Shown: in pieces, positions 1-5,955 of the stretch
Layout of the letters: each line of letters opens with the position of its first letter
Numbering within the stretch: position 1 is the first letter of the stretch
DNA from: an uncultured Bacteroidales bacterium
GTDB lineage: Bacteria > Bacteroidota > Bacteroidia > Bacteroidales > Paludibacteraceae
DNA length: 6,485 nucleotides
Direction of reading: 5' to 3'
Assembly (NCBI GenBank): GCA_945949375.1
Contig: CAMFEN010000061.1
Span: 1-6,485 of the forward strand
Program-made: the position numbers and the translations under genes
Notes under the pieces: generated by a model
What the model was told of the DNA's origin: nothing
What the model saw: only the letters and a program-made list of their open reading frames with translations
Databases searched by the model: none

Positions 1-173
1 CTATGCACAGAAGACGCGATGGCATCATGAGCGCCGGTTACCTTCGCTTGATAGCCGCGCGCCACCACCCGCACATTCGGGTGCTGGTTCTTCAAACACA
101 GGATATTCTGATTGTTGACGCCGTAGAAAGTGGCGGTGTCGAGGGCATCGTTGAGGGTTATAACTGACTCCAT
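1..173 (-). CDS. phoH: PhoH family ATPase, N-terminal part (cut by window edge)
   Basis: Reading the minus strand from an ATG at 173 gives 57 codons that stay open to the window edge. The start reads MESVITLNDALDTATFYGVN and is followed by a QNILCLKNQHPNVRVVARG stretch. From memory of the family this matches the N-terminal domain of Bacteroidota PhoH-like proteins (FYGVNN, then an R-x-x-ARG motif with a KH-like fold), which precedes the P-loop ATPase domain. The ATPase domain itself lies outside the window, so the Walker motifs cannot be checked; full-length relatives are about 320-330 residues. PhoH proteins are cytoplasmic, predicted RNA-associated NTPases/helicases of poorly defined role. 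The start fits family alignment and overlaps the end of the upstream HsdR_N gene by 16 nt, which suggests cotranscription and perhaps translational coupling. No promoter of its own is visible. Confidence 0.85.
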   Translation of the reverse strand, partial: MESVITLNDALDTATFYGVNNQNILCLKNQHPNVRVVARGYQAKVTGAHDAIASSVH

Positions 174-751
174 TGGGGGATATAGGTTAGAAATTGAGGG
201 GTTAAGACCGCTTTGCTGTCCGACCGCTTCGCTGAACGACCGCTGTGCTGTTCGACCGCTATGCTGTCCGACCGCTGTGCTTCTTGCTGCATTATCAGTC
301 TTTCAGCGCAACCCGACTTGTCGGGATAAGAAGCGCGGTCTTTCAGCGATAGCGGTCTTTCAGCGTCAGCGGTCTTACGCTCTATCCGCACCACGATTGT
401 CTCATGTCCGTTGTGGAGGAAGAGGTAGGGCACGCGGAGTTGGCGGTTATAAGTGATGGCTTGGTCGAGGGTGCGTTGCGTGAGTGCGACATGCTCAGCC
501 TTGCATTCGATGAGCACCAAGGGCTGCAATTGCTCGTCGTACACCACTGCATCGCAACGTTTTTTCGCCTCGCCCACAGCGATGGCGACCTCCACGCCGA
601 TACGCCCCGCAGGGTAGTGATAGTCGTCCACCAGCCGATGCAGAAACTGCTGCCTGACCCACTCCTCGGGAGTCAAACGCACCCATCGCCGCCGCCATGC
701 GCAGAAGACGTATTGTTTGCTGTTGATTTCTTTTATATTGAGCCTGCTCAC
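158..751 (-). CDS. HsdR N-terminal-domain (PD-(D/E)xK) protein with repeat-derived insertion
   Basis: The 197-residue product resembles the small stand-alone 'type I restriction enzyme R protein N-terminal domain' family (HSDR_N_2) that is widespread in Bacteroidota. Visible landmarks are RLTPEEWVRQQF (about 26-36), a conserved Glu at 54, Asp67 in RCDAVVYD, and the IECK motif with Glu82 and Lys84; these are the expected metal-binding and catalytic residues of the nuclease fold. No helicase or methylase partner is nearby, so a role in restriction is doubtful and the true function is unknown. The start is GTG at 749-751; an in-frame TAA lies four codons upstream and no ATG is available. Residues about 124-182 are repetitive, Ser/Arg/Ala-rich and encoded by tandem repeats; the usual family ending resumes after them as FLTYIPQW. 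Relatives are about 140-150 residues, so this one is longer by roughly the insert. It overlaps the phoH start and is preceded by a good promoter. Confidence 0.85.
   Translation of the reverse strand: MSRLNIKEINSKQYVFCAWRRRWVRLTPEEWVRQQFLHRLVDDYHYPAGRIGVEVAIAVGEAKKRCDAVVYDEQLQPLVLIECKAEHVALTQRTLDQAITYNRQLRVPYLFLHNGHETIVVRIERKTADAERPLSLKDRASYPDKSGCAERLIMQQEAQRSDSIAVEQHSGRSAKRSDSKAVLTPQFLTYIPQWSQL
206..382. repeat. Mirrored tandem repeat array inside the HsdR_N coding region
   Basis: Five consecutive 16-bp units begin at 206, 222, 238, 254 and 270, each starting GACCGCT and most continuing with a variant of NNGCTGTCC. About 50 bp further on, three units in the opposite sense begin at 335, 352 and 369 with a 17-bp period (GCGGTCTTTCAGCG and variants). 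A further partial unit, GTCTTTCAGCG, is at 299-309. CGCTGAACGACCGCT at 230-244 differs by one base from the reverse complement of the right-hand unit, so the two halves form an inverted arrangement. The unit lengths are not multiples of three, yet the whole block (about 177 bp) is, and it is read through in the HsdR_N frame without a stop. The exact ends are my estimate. Confidence 0.8.
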
Positions 752-773
752 AACCTTTTCGCATTATCGCCGA

Positions 774-805
774 CAAAGGTACTGCTTTTTTCTGAAATAT
801 GCAAG
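774..805 (-). promoter_or_regulatory. Bacteroidota-type promoter for the HsdR_N-phoH unit
   Basis: On the minus strand the -7 box is TACCTTTG (774-781), an exact match to TAnnTTTG. A CTTG (802-805), close to the TTTG -33 box, sits upstream with a 20-bp spacer. Transcription would start near 767, leaving a leader of about 15-20 nt before the GTG start at 751. The -7 box and the A-rich stretch upstream of it are nearly identical to those upstream of the rhomboid gene. Confidence 0.7.
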
Positions 806-839
806 AGTTTTCTTCAATTTGAATGACACTTGCTTATAA

Positions 840-870
840 TTGTCAAATTGTAACTTGTCAAATTGTCAAG
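840..870. repeat. TTGTCAAA/TTGTCAAG short tandem repeats
   Basis: Four consecutive units begin with TTGT: TTGTCAAA (840), TTGTAAC (848), TTGTCAAA (855) and TTGTCAAG (863). An opposite-sense CAATTTGA lies at 815-822. The same word family recurs at 4691-4776. The array sits upstream of the HsdR_N promoter. Confidence 0.7.
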
Positions 871-897
871 TTTTTTGCCCGCCCTCGACTAAATAAA

Positions 898-928
898 CCA
901 CCCTTGCAACGTGGGGTTGCAAGGGTGG
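898..928. terminator. Hairpin terminator downstream of the LptF/G permease gene
   Basis: A perfect 13-bp stem, CCACCCTTGCAAC with GTTGCAAGGGTGG, encloses a 5-nt loop (GTGGG, 911-915). It is flanked by AAATAAA on the left and TTTATT on the right, so T-rich sequence follows the stem on both strands. It lies about 100 nt past the stop of the minus-strand permease gene and ends that transcript before the HsdR_N promoter. No plus-strand gene converges on it. Confidence 0.8.
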
Positions 929-1025
929 CATATTTATTCGGTAGGGTGCTATTAATGTATTTTGATAGCCTATAACCAGATACTTGAAACAAAAAAACTA
1001 AAATCAATACTAAATGTTAATGTTG

Positions 1026-2117
1026 CTATTTCAGTGCGCGATAGTAGAGAGCGATGCCGATAATGAGGAAGAGAAAGTTTGGAAGCCACGCCGCTAAGAA
1101 AGGCGACATCACGCCGTTGACCGAGAACGTCGTGCTGACCGTGGAGAAGAGGATATACGCTGCAGTAAGGACGATACCGATACCGAGGTTTTTGCCCATG
1201 CCGCCGCGCACCTTCTTGCTGCTCATGGTTACGCCCAAGAGGGTCATGATGAACGCACCCAGCGGCGACGCCCAACGCTTGTGGTACTCCGTCTCAAAGG
1301 CTTGGATATTGCCTGCCCCACGCTTCTCCTGCAACTCCATGTACTCCACCAGTTCGGGGTTGGTCATCTCCTGCGCCTGCTCGGCAGTAACGAAGAGTTC
1401 ACGCGGCTGCACAGTAATAATAGTGTCCAAACGGTTGCCGCGAGTGAGTGTCTCGCGCATCCCCTCAAAATCACGACGGATATAGTTTTCTAAATGCCAA
1501 TGGTGCTGTCCCGTCAGTGTGCTCGTGGAGTCGTAGCGGATACGGTCGGCGGTGATTCGCATGGTGAGCGTCTTGCCCTCAAAATGCTCCAGCGAAGCAC
1601 GGTAGCCCATGCTGCTGCGTTTCTGGAAAGACTCGATATACAGGATAGTCCCCGGCTCCACCTCCATCTGCACATTGCGCGCATTCTCCTTGCTGAAATG
1701 CTCAATATACTTGTCGGTGAAGTTGAGCATCTTGCCCGTCGCAGGTGGAATGATATAACCGCCCAAGACAAAGGATACGATGAAAAGAAAAGTGGCGGAG
1801 AGAAAATAGGGCAACATCAGGCGATGGTAACTCACCCCTGCCGCCATCATCGCGATAATCTCGCTGTTGCCCGCCAGTTTGGAAGTGAAGAAAATGACCG
1901 ATATGAAGATAAACAGCGAACTGAACATATTGGCATAGTAGGGTATGAAAGGCAGGTAGTAGTCGAGGATAATCTCGCGCGTAGGTACCTGATTCTCATA
2001 GAAATCGTCCAACTTCTCCGTCAAGTCGAAGACGATAGCGATGCTCAAAATCAGCACTATCGAAAAGAAGAAGGTGCCGAGGAACTTGCCAATAATATAC
2101 CAGTCGAGTTTTTTCAT
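1026..2117 (-). CDS. LptF/LptG family lipopolysaccharide export permease
   Basis: The 363-residue product is an inner-membrane permease of the YjgP/YjgQ (LptF/LptG) family, which with LptB and LptC extracts lipopolysaccharide from the inner membrane for transport to the cell surface. Hydrophobic segments are visible at about 11-31, 62-80, 100-124, 284-298, 310-331 and 338-358, giving the family's six-helix plan with a large periplasmic jellyroll domain (about 130-280) between helices 3 and 4. Family-like stretches are the cytoplasmic loop NSEIIAMMAAGVSYHRL after helix 2 and the EYHKRWASPLGAFIMTLLGV entry to helix 4. Length is normal. The sequence alone does not say whether it acts as LptF or LptG, so no symbol is given. 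It lies 107 nt downstream of tgt, its usual neighbour in Bacteroidota, and is probably cotranscribed with it; the gap is filled by a GC-rich inverted repeat. A terminator follows at 898-928. Confidence 0.93.
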   Translation of the reverse strand: MKKLDWYIIGKFLGTFFFSIVLILSIAIVFDLTEKLDDFYENQVPTREIILDYYLPFIPYYANMFSSLFIFISVIFFTSKLAGNSEIIAMMAAGVSYHRLMLPYFLSATFLFIVSFVLGGYIIPPATGKMLNFTDKYIEHFSKENARNVQMEVEPGTILYIESFQKRSSMGYRASLEHFEGKTLTMRITADRIRYDSTSTLTGQHHWHLENYIRRDFEGMRETLTRGNRLDTIITVQPRELFVTAEQAQEMTNPELVEYMELQEKRGAGNIQAFETEYHKRWASPLGAFIMTLLGVTMSSKKVRGGMGKNLGIGIVLTAAYILFSTVSTTFSVNGVMSPFLAAWLPNFLFLIIGIALYYRALK

Positions 2118-2123
2118 TAGGAG

Positions 2124-2224
2124 AGGACCCCCTCCAACTCCCCCTACAAGAGGGGGAGAGTTTGGAAGATTAGTTTTAGTAATTTAATTTTCTCCCTCCC
2201 TTTGTAGGGAGGGCAGGGGTGGGT

Positions 2225-2226
<2 letters not shown>
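2124..2226. repeat. GC-rich inverted repeat element between tgt and the permease gene
   Basis: The ends (about 2124-2149 and 2202-2226) are imperfect inverted copies of a CCCCTCC-rich sequence ending in TACAA. Each end also folds by itself: CTCCCCCT/AGGGGGAG with loop ACAAG (2138-2158), and CCCTCCC/GGGAGGG with loop TTTGTA (2194-2213). The middle (2160-2190) is AT-rich. There is no coding capacity. The arrangement resembles REP-like or small palindromic elements of Bacteroidota intergenic regions. Its right edge touches the tgt stop codon, and its left edge is 7 nt from the permease start. Confidence 0.75.
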
Positions 2227-3352
<1,126 letters not shown>

Positions 3353-3364
3353 AAGTTTTTGATT

Positions 3365-3390
3365 GTAATAGGTAATAAGTAATAGGTAAT
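3365..3390. repeat. GTAATAR heptamer tandem repeat (left arm)
   Basis: The stretch reads as a 7-bp unit GTAATAG/GTAATAA repeated about 3.7 times. The reverse complement of the unit (ATTACTTATTAC) occurs four times in the 53-bp repeats immediately to the right, so the two sides can pair into a long hairpin on either strand. Confidence 0.75.
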
Positions 3391-3400
3391 ATGCGCAGTA

Positions 3401-3506
3401 AGATATTACTTATTACAGCCCGAAGGGCGAATTACTTATTACCGAGCGTAGCAAGATATTACTTATTACAGCCCGAAGGGCGAATTACTTATTACCGAGC
3501 GTAGCG
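3401..3506. repeat. Two tandem copies of a 53-bp repeat between panD and tgt
   Basis: Copy 1 (3401-3453) and copy 2 (3454-3506) differ only at the last base. Each contains two ATTACTTATTAC words separated by a small palindrome, GCCCGAAGGGC, and ends with CCGAGCGTAGC. The array stops 3 nt from the panD stop codon at 3510-3512. It lies in the leader of tgt if tgt is transcribed from panD or further upstream. I see no promoter or open reading frame in it. Confidence 0.9.
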
Positions 3507-3509
3507 AGA

Positions 3510-3854
3510 TTATATCTTGTTTCCCTCTTTCGGGAAGACAATTTGGGGGCGGAAGGTCTTTTGCTCTTCGGGGGTCATGAGGGCATACGCCATGATGATG
3601 ACCGTGTCGCCCACGTGTATCAGGTGCGCTGCCGCACCGTTCATGCAGATACAGCCCGAGCCGCGTTTGCCGGCAATGACGTAGGTCTCCAGGCGGGCAC
3701 CATTGTCATTGTCCACCACTTGCACACGCTCGCCCGATACGATGCCGGCGGCATCCATCAAATCCTCGTCTATAGTGATGCTGCCAATATACTCAAGATT
3801 GGCTTCCGTCACCCGCACACGGTGAATCTTCGACTTTAAGATAGTCAGTAACAT
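3510..3854 (-). CDS. panD: Aspartate 1-decarboxylase proenzyme
   Basis: The 114-residue protein is a pyruvoyl-dependent decarboxylase that converts L-aspartate to beta-alanine for pantothenate (coenzyme A) synthesis in the cytoplasm. The proenzyme self-cleaves between Gly24 and Ser25, and the new N-terminal serine becomes the pyruvoyl group. Here YIGSI places Gly24-Ser25 exactly at the expected position. Other family residues are Lys9, His11-Arg12 in KSKIHRVRVT, Arg54 and Tyr58 (RLETYVI), and Asn72 in the NGAAAH motif (72-77). Length is close to the usual 115-126 residues. The start is ATG at 3852-3854. The rhomboid gene ends 64 nt upstream, and a possible promoter -7 box lies in that gap; panC is not in the window. 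Confidence 0.97.
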   Translation of the reverse strand: MLLTILKSKIHRVRVTEANLEYIGSITIDEDLMDAAGIVSGERVQVVDNDNGARLETYVIAGKRGSGCICMNGAAAHLIHVGDTVIIMAYALMTPEEQKTFRPQIVFPKEGNKI

Positions 3855-3862
3855 GTATTTAT

Positions 3863-3878
3863 TTTACAATTTTACAAT
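3863..3878. repeat. TTTACAAT direct repeat (2 copies)
   Basis: Two adjacent 8-bp TTTACAAT units lie just upstream of panD, related in composition to the AATTGTCA-type words elsewhere in the window. They would be in the panD leader. This is short and could be chance in AT-rich DNA. Confidence 0.45.
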
Positions 3879-3897
3879 TTCACTATTTGGAAAAGTT

Positions 3898-3905
3898 CAA
3901 AACTA
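3898..3905 (-). promoter_or_regulatory. Possible -7 box upstream of panD
   Basis: On the minus strand TAGTTTTG fits TAnnTTTG and lies 44 nt upstream of the panD start, inside the rhomboid-panD gap. No convincing TTTG is found at the -33 distance, so this is a weak call. PanD may instead be read through from the rhomboid gene. Confidence 0.3.
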
Positions 3906-3918
3906 CAGAACTTCACCT

Positions 3919-4686
3919 CTACACTCGTTTCTGATAATGATAGTCAGAGTAATCTTTGTCTGATGTGCTGTCGAGGCGAGTATGCTTGCGAAAGCGGTTG
4001 GTGAACTGTTGCCAACGGCGGCGAAGGTCGCTTGAACCGTTGTCGCTCACATGCCGCCACCAAAGCAACAGCAACCAGCCGAACAGCATGCCGCCGAGGT
4101 GGGCGAAATGCGCCACATGGTCGCCGGCACCTACCACACTACCTAAACCCGCAAAGAGTTCGATAGCCGCATAGATAATCACGAATACGCGCGCGCGGAT
4201 GGGAATAGGCACAAACATGATAAACAACGGCACATTGGGGAACAGCCAGCCAAAAGCAAACAGGATGCCAAACACCGCACCCGATGCACCAATAGTAACC
4301 AACGGATTGATATAGTACGCCGCCTGCGACACAGCCATCGCGCTGAGCGTCGGCTGATACATCAGAGCCCATACGGCCTCCTGTACCAAACCTGCGCCTA
4401 CACCGCAAACAAGGTAATAAGTCAAAAACCGTTTCCAGCCCCACTCTCGCTCCAACACAGGCGCAAACATCAACACCGCGAACATATTACAAAAAATATG
4501 TCCGAGGTCAGCGTGAAGAAACATATAGGTAAAAGGCTGCCAGATATGAAATTGCTGTGCTGTGAAATAGTGTAAACCGCAAACATCAGATAACTGTATG
4601 CCTGCACGGCGGAATACCATATCCAACAAAAAAACGATGATATTTGCCCAAAGAATAGAGCGGGTTACAATAGGGAGATTGCGCAT
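3919..4686 (-). CDS. Rhomboid family intramembrane serine protease
   Basis: The 255-residue protein is a polytopic membrane protein with the rhomboid serine-histidine dyad: Ser135 in GASGAVFG and His196 in HVAHFAHLGGM. The upstream HADLGHIFCNMF motif supplies His63 and Asn67, which correspond to the oxyanion-stabilising His and Asn of GlpG. Hydrophobic segments are at about 11-26, 65-79, 86-105, 127-149, 154-174 and 191-211, the basic six-helix bacterial form. The tail (about 214-255) is hydrophilic and charged, probably cytoplasmic. Rhomboids cleave transmembrane substrates within the membrane; the substrate here cannot be inferred. The start is ATG at 4684-4686, followed by a typical N-terminal membrane helix. 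It is transcribed divergently from HU, with a -7 promoter box at 4795-4802; panD follows 64 nt after its stop. Confidence 0.95.
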   Translation of the reverse strand: MRNLPIVTRSILWANIIVFLLDMVFRRAGIQLSDVCGLHYFTAQQFHIWQPFTYMFLHADLGHIFCNMFAVLMFAPVLEREWGWKRFLTYYLVCGVGAGLVQEAVWALMYQPTLSAMAVSQAAYYINPLVTIGASGAVFGILFAFGWLFPNVPLFIMFVPIPIRARVFVIIYAAIELFAGLGSVVGAGDHVAHFAHLGGMLFGWLLLLWWRHVSDNGSSDLRRRWQQFTNRFRKHTRLDSTSDKDYSDYHYQKRV

Positions 4687-4700
4687 ATTGTATTTGACAA

Positions 4701-4760
4701 TTTGACAATTTACGATTTGACATTTATTCGCACCGCATGGACAATCGTAAAATTGTCAAA
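4701..4760. repeat. Inverted repeat of AATTGTCA-type words in the rhomboid leader
   Basis: The left arm (4701-4717, TTTGACAATTTACGATT) pairs with 4743-4760, with a single bulged base. Extra copies of ATTTGACA (4692 on) and AAATTGT (4764 on) flank the arms. If the promoter at 4795-4802 is used, the hairpin lies in the untranslated leader of the rhomboid mRNA. No terminator-like T run follows it. Confidence 0.65.
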
Positions 4761-4794
4761 GGTAAAATTGTACAATTTCATAACTTATCCACGG

Positions 4795-4802
4795 CAAAGG
4801 TA
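4795..4802 (-). promoter_or_regulatory. -7 box of the rhomboid gene promoter
   Basis: Minus-strand TACCTTTG is an exact TAnnTTTG match. The -33 element is unclear: TATG lies at a 20-bp spacing and TTTG at 24 bp. Confidence comes from the surrounding 23 bp (4795-4817), which matches the HsdR_N promoter (774-796) at all but one position. The predicted leader is about 100 nt. A second TACCTTTG at 4757-4764 lies inside the hairpin arm and lacks a -33 partner. Confidence 0.6.
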
Positions 4803-4836
4803 GTGCTTTTTTCTGAATTAGCCATACAAAAATCGT

Positions 4837-4895
4837 GCTTTTTCTTGAAAAAATGCTTTTTTTTGCCCAAAAATCACATTTTTCAAGAAAAACGC
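4837..4895. repeat. A/T-rich inverted repeat between the divergent promoters
   Basis: The left arm (4837-4855, GCTTTTTCTTGAAAAAATG) pairs with 4877-4895 (CATTTTTCAAGAAAAACGC), with one length difference in the A/T run and one extra base near the outer end. The right arm touches the HU -33 box. It could be an operator, a remnant of duplicated promoter sequence, or simply a product of A/T-rich composition. Confidence 0.55.
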
Positions 4896-4926
4896 TTGGT
4901 AGTTTCATATTTTTATAGTATCTTTG
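4895..4926 (+). promoter_or_regulatory. Promoter of the HU gene
   Basis: CTTG (4895-4898) as -33 box, a 20-bp spacer and TATCTTTG (4919-4926) as -7 box give a near-consensus Bacteroidota promoter on the plus strand. Transcription would begin around 4932, leaving about 70 nt of A/T-rich leader before the HU start at 5004. Confidence 0.75.
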
Positions 4927-5003
4927 CGCCGTGATTTTTAGCAAATAAAGCGTTAGAAATCATAATTAATACATTCTTATATTAACCCAAAATCATTACA
5001 ATT

Positions 5004-5267
5004 ATGAACAAGGCTGAACTTGTTGCTGCTGTAGCAGCAAAGGCAGAGGTTTCCAAAGTGGAGGCTGCAAAAGTGATTGACGCTGCTCTTGACGCTGCTG
5101 TTGAGGCATTGAAGAACGGCGAGACCGTACAGTTGGTAGGTTATGCTACGCTCTCTGTTGTAGAGAAGGCTGCACGCAATGGTATCAACCCTGCAACTAA
5201 ACAACCTATCGTTATCCCCGCTAAGAAGGCTGTTAAGTTCAAAGCAGGTGCTAAATTGGCGCTTTAA
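5004..5267 (+). CDS. HU family DNA-binding protein
   Basis: The 87-residue protein is a small basic histone-like protein that binds and bends DNA as a dimer in the nucleoid. It has the helical N-terminal half (MNKAELVAAVAAKAEVSKVE, with Ala-rich helices to about 37), the GETVQLVGYATLSV turn and strand (39-52), the AARNGINPATKQ arm tip with the DNA-intercalating Pro63, and the C-terminal IPAKKAVKFKAG segment with Phe79. Length is slightly below the usual 90. Odd points are Tyr47-Ala-Thr-Leu where most HUs have GFGTF, Val53 and Ile61 at positions usually arginine, and a very Ala/Lys-rich composition. Arm contacts may therefore be weaker, or this may be a specialised paralogue. It has its own promoter at 4895-4926. 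No Shine-Dalgarno is seen before the ATG, as usual for Bacteroidota. It is followed by a palindromic repeat that may end the transcript. Confidence 0.93.
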   Translation: MNKAELVAAVAAKAEVSKVEAAKVIDAALDAAVEALKNGETVQLVGYATLSVVEKAARNGINPATKQPIVIPAKKAVKFKAGAKLAL

Positions 5268-5271
5268 GAAC

Positions 5272-5279
5272 TACTTTTG
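5272..5279 (+). promoter_or_regulatory. Possible -7 box for adk
   Basis: TACTTTTG fits TAnnTTTG and lies just after the HU stop codon, 100 nt before adk. No good TTTG is found about 20 bp upstream, so the call is weak; adk may depend on this site or on read-through from HU. Confidence 0.3.
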
Positions 5280-5287
5280 TTAATTAT

Positions 5288-5356
5288 GAATTATGAATTA
5301 TGAATTATGGGGGCAGTGTAAGCCACTCGTAATCCAAAGTTCATAATTCATAATTC
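5288..5356. repeat. TGAATTA heptamer palindrome between HU and adk
   Basis: A 7-bp unit (TGAATTA) is repeated at 5281-5308, and two inverted units follow at 5340-5356. The arms 5288-5304 and 5340-5356 are perfectly complementary over 17 bp, enclosing a 35-nt loop that holds a small AGTG/CACT stem. Position suggests it can act as a weak terminator for HU or as a structured leader for adk. A clear T run is absent after the right arm. Confidence 0.8.
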
Positions 5357-5379
5357 GTGTTTATTAAGGTATAAGATTT

Positions 5380-5955
5380 ATGTTGAACATTATTCTTTGT
5401 GGTGCCCCGGGGAGTGGAAAGGGGACACAATCGGATTTTATTGTAGAGAAATATGGCTTGCAACATCTGTCCACCGGCGATGTGTTGCGCGCAGAAATCA
5501 AGTCGGGTTCGGCACTCGGGCAGGAGATAGAGGCTATCATCTCGAATGGTAACCTCGTGCCCGATGAGAAGATGATTGCCCTTATCGAGAACTTCATCGC
5601 TTCGCTTCCCGCCGACAGCAAGGGCGTTATTTTCGACGGCTTCCCGCGCACTGTGGAGCAAGCAGAGGCGCTGACGGAGTTGCTGAAGAAGTATAAGATG
5701 GAGGCAGTGATGCTGGATATGATTGTCGATGAGCAAGAGGTTATCACCCGCCTTATTAACCGCGGCAAGACCAGCGGACGCGCCGATGACAACGAAGAGA
5801 CCATCAAGAAACGCCTTGAGGTATATCACCGGCAGACGCAACCCGTAGCAACCTACTACCTCCACCACGACAACTACTTCGCCATCAACGGTAACAACAC
5901 GATGGAGGATGTCTTTGCCCAAATATGCCATATTATAGAATTGATTAAGGATTAA
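5380..5955 (+). CDS. adk: Adenylate kinase (short-LID type)
   Basis: The 191-residue cytoplasmic enzyme interconverts ATP + AMP and 2 ADP. Motifs run in the expected order: P-loop GAPGSGKGTQ (8-17, Lys14); AMP-binding LSTGDVLR (30-37, Thr32 and Arg37); FDGFPRT (85-91, Asp86 and Arg90); Arg124 before the LID; Arg134 and Asp136 in the LID stretch RGKTSGRADDN; and Arg145 in KKRLEVY. The LID is the short form, without the roughly 30-residue zinc-finger-like insertion, consistent with about 190 residues in Bacteroidota. The start is ATG at 5380, directly before the P-loop strand, with an AAGG about 10 nt upstream. Its last codons and stop (ATTAAGGATTAA) are part of an ATTAAGG repeat. obgE follows after 134 nt in the same direction, a conserved pair in this group. 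Confidence 0.97.
   Translation: MLNIILCGAPGSGKGTQSDFIVEKYGLQHLSTGDVLRAEIKSGSALGQEIEAIISNGNLVPDEKMIALIENFIASLPADSKGVIFDGFPRTVEQAEALTELLKKYKMEAVMLDMIVDEQEVITRLINRGKTSGRADDNEETIKKRLEVYHRQTQPVATYYLHHDNYFAINGNNTMEDVFAQICHIIELIKD

Larger units (their letters stand above)
4687..5003. other. 317-nt divergent intergenic region (rhomboid | HU)
   Basis: No gene is supported here; the short open frames are AT-rich and lack any recognisable protein. The region holds, in order, the AATTGTCA inverted repeat (4701-4760), a minus-strand TACCTTTG box (4795-4802), repeated GTGCTTTTT words, a second inverted repeat (4837-4895), and the plus-strand HU promoter (4895-4926) with an untranslated leader of roughly 70 nt. 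Confidence 0.8.

Noticed and set aside
130..456. Plus-strand open frame of 108 codons across the repeat array
   Set aside because: It runs antisense through phoH and the HsdR_N gene, with a composition set by the repeats; the minus-strand products match known families.
158..751. Restriction-modification system suggested by the HsdR_N domain
   Set aside because: There are no helicase, methylase or specificity genes in the window, and small HsdR_N-only proteins are common chromosomal genes in Bacteroidota.
3401..3506. Possible CRISPR array from the two 53-bp units
   Set aside because: The repeats are directly adjacent with no unique spacers, there are only two copies, and there are no cas genes.
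4757..4764. Second minus-strand TACCTTTG box upstream of the rhomboid gene
   Set aside because: It lies in the arm of the AATTGTCA hairpin and has no TTTG-like -33 partner; the box at 4795-4802 has the better context.
4785..4793. TTATCCACG, one mismatch from a DnaA box, next to the rhomboid promoter
   Set aside because: It is a single site with no cluster, and there is no dnaA or typical origin neighbour, so it is likely chance.
4737..4944. Open frames of about 62-65 codons on both strands in the divergent spacer
   Set aside because: They overlap promoters and repeats, are rich in Phe/Lys from A/T runs, and show no recognisable domain.
5341..5931. Minus-strand open frame of 196 codons opposite adk
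   Set aside because: It is antisense to a clear adenylate kinase gene and has no family resemblance.
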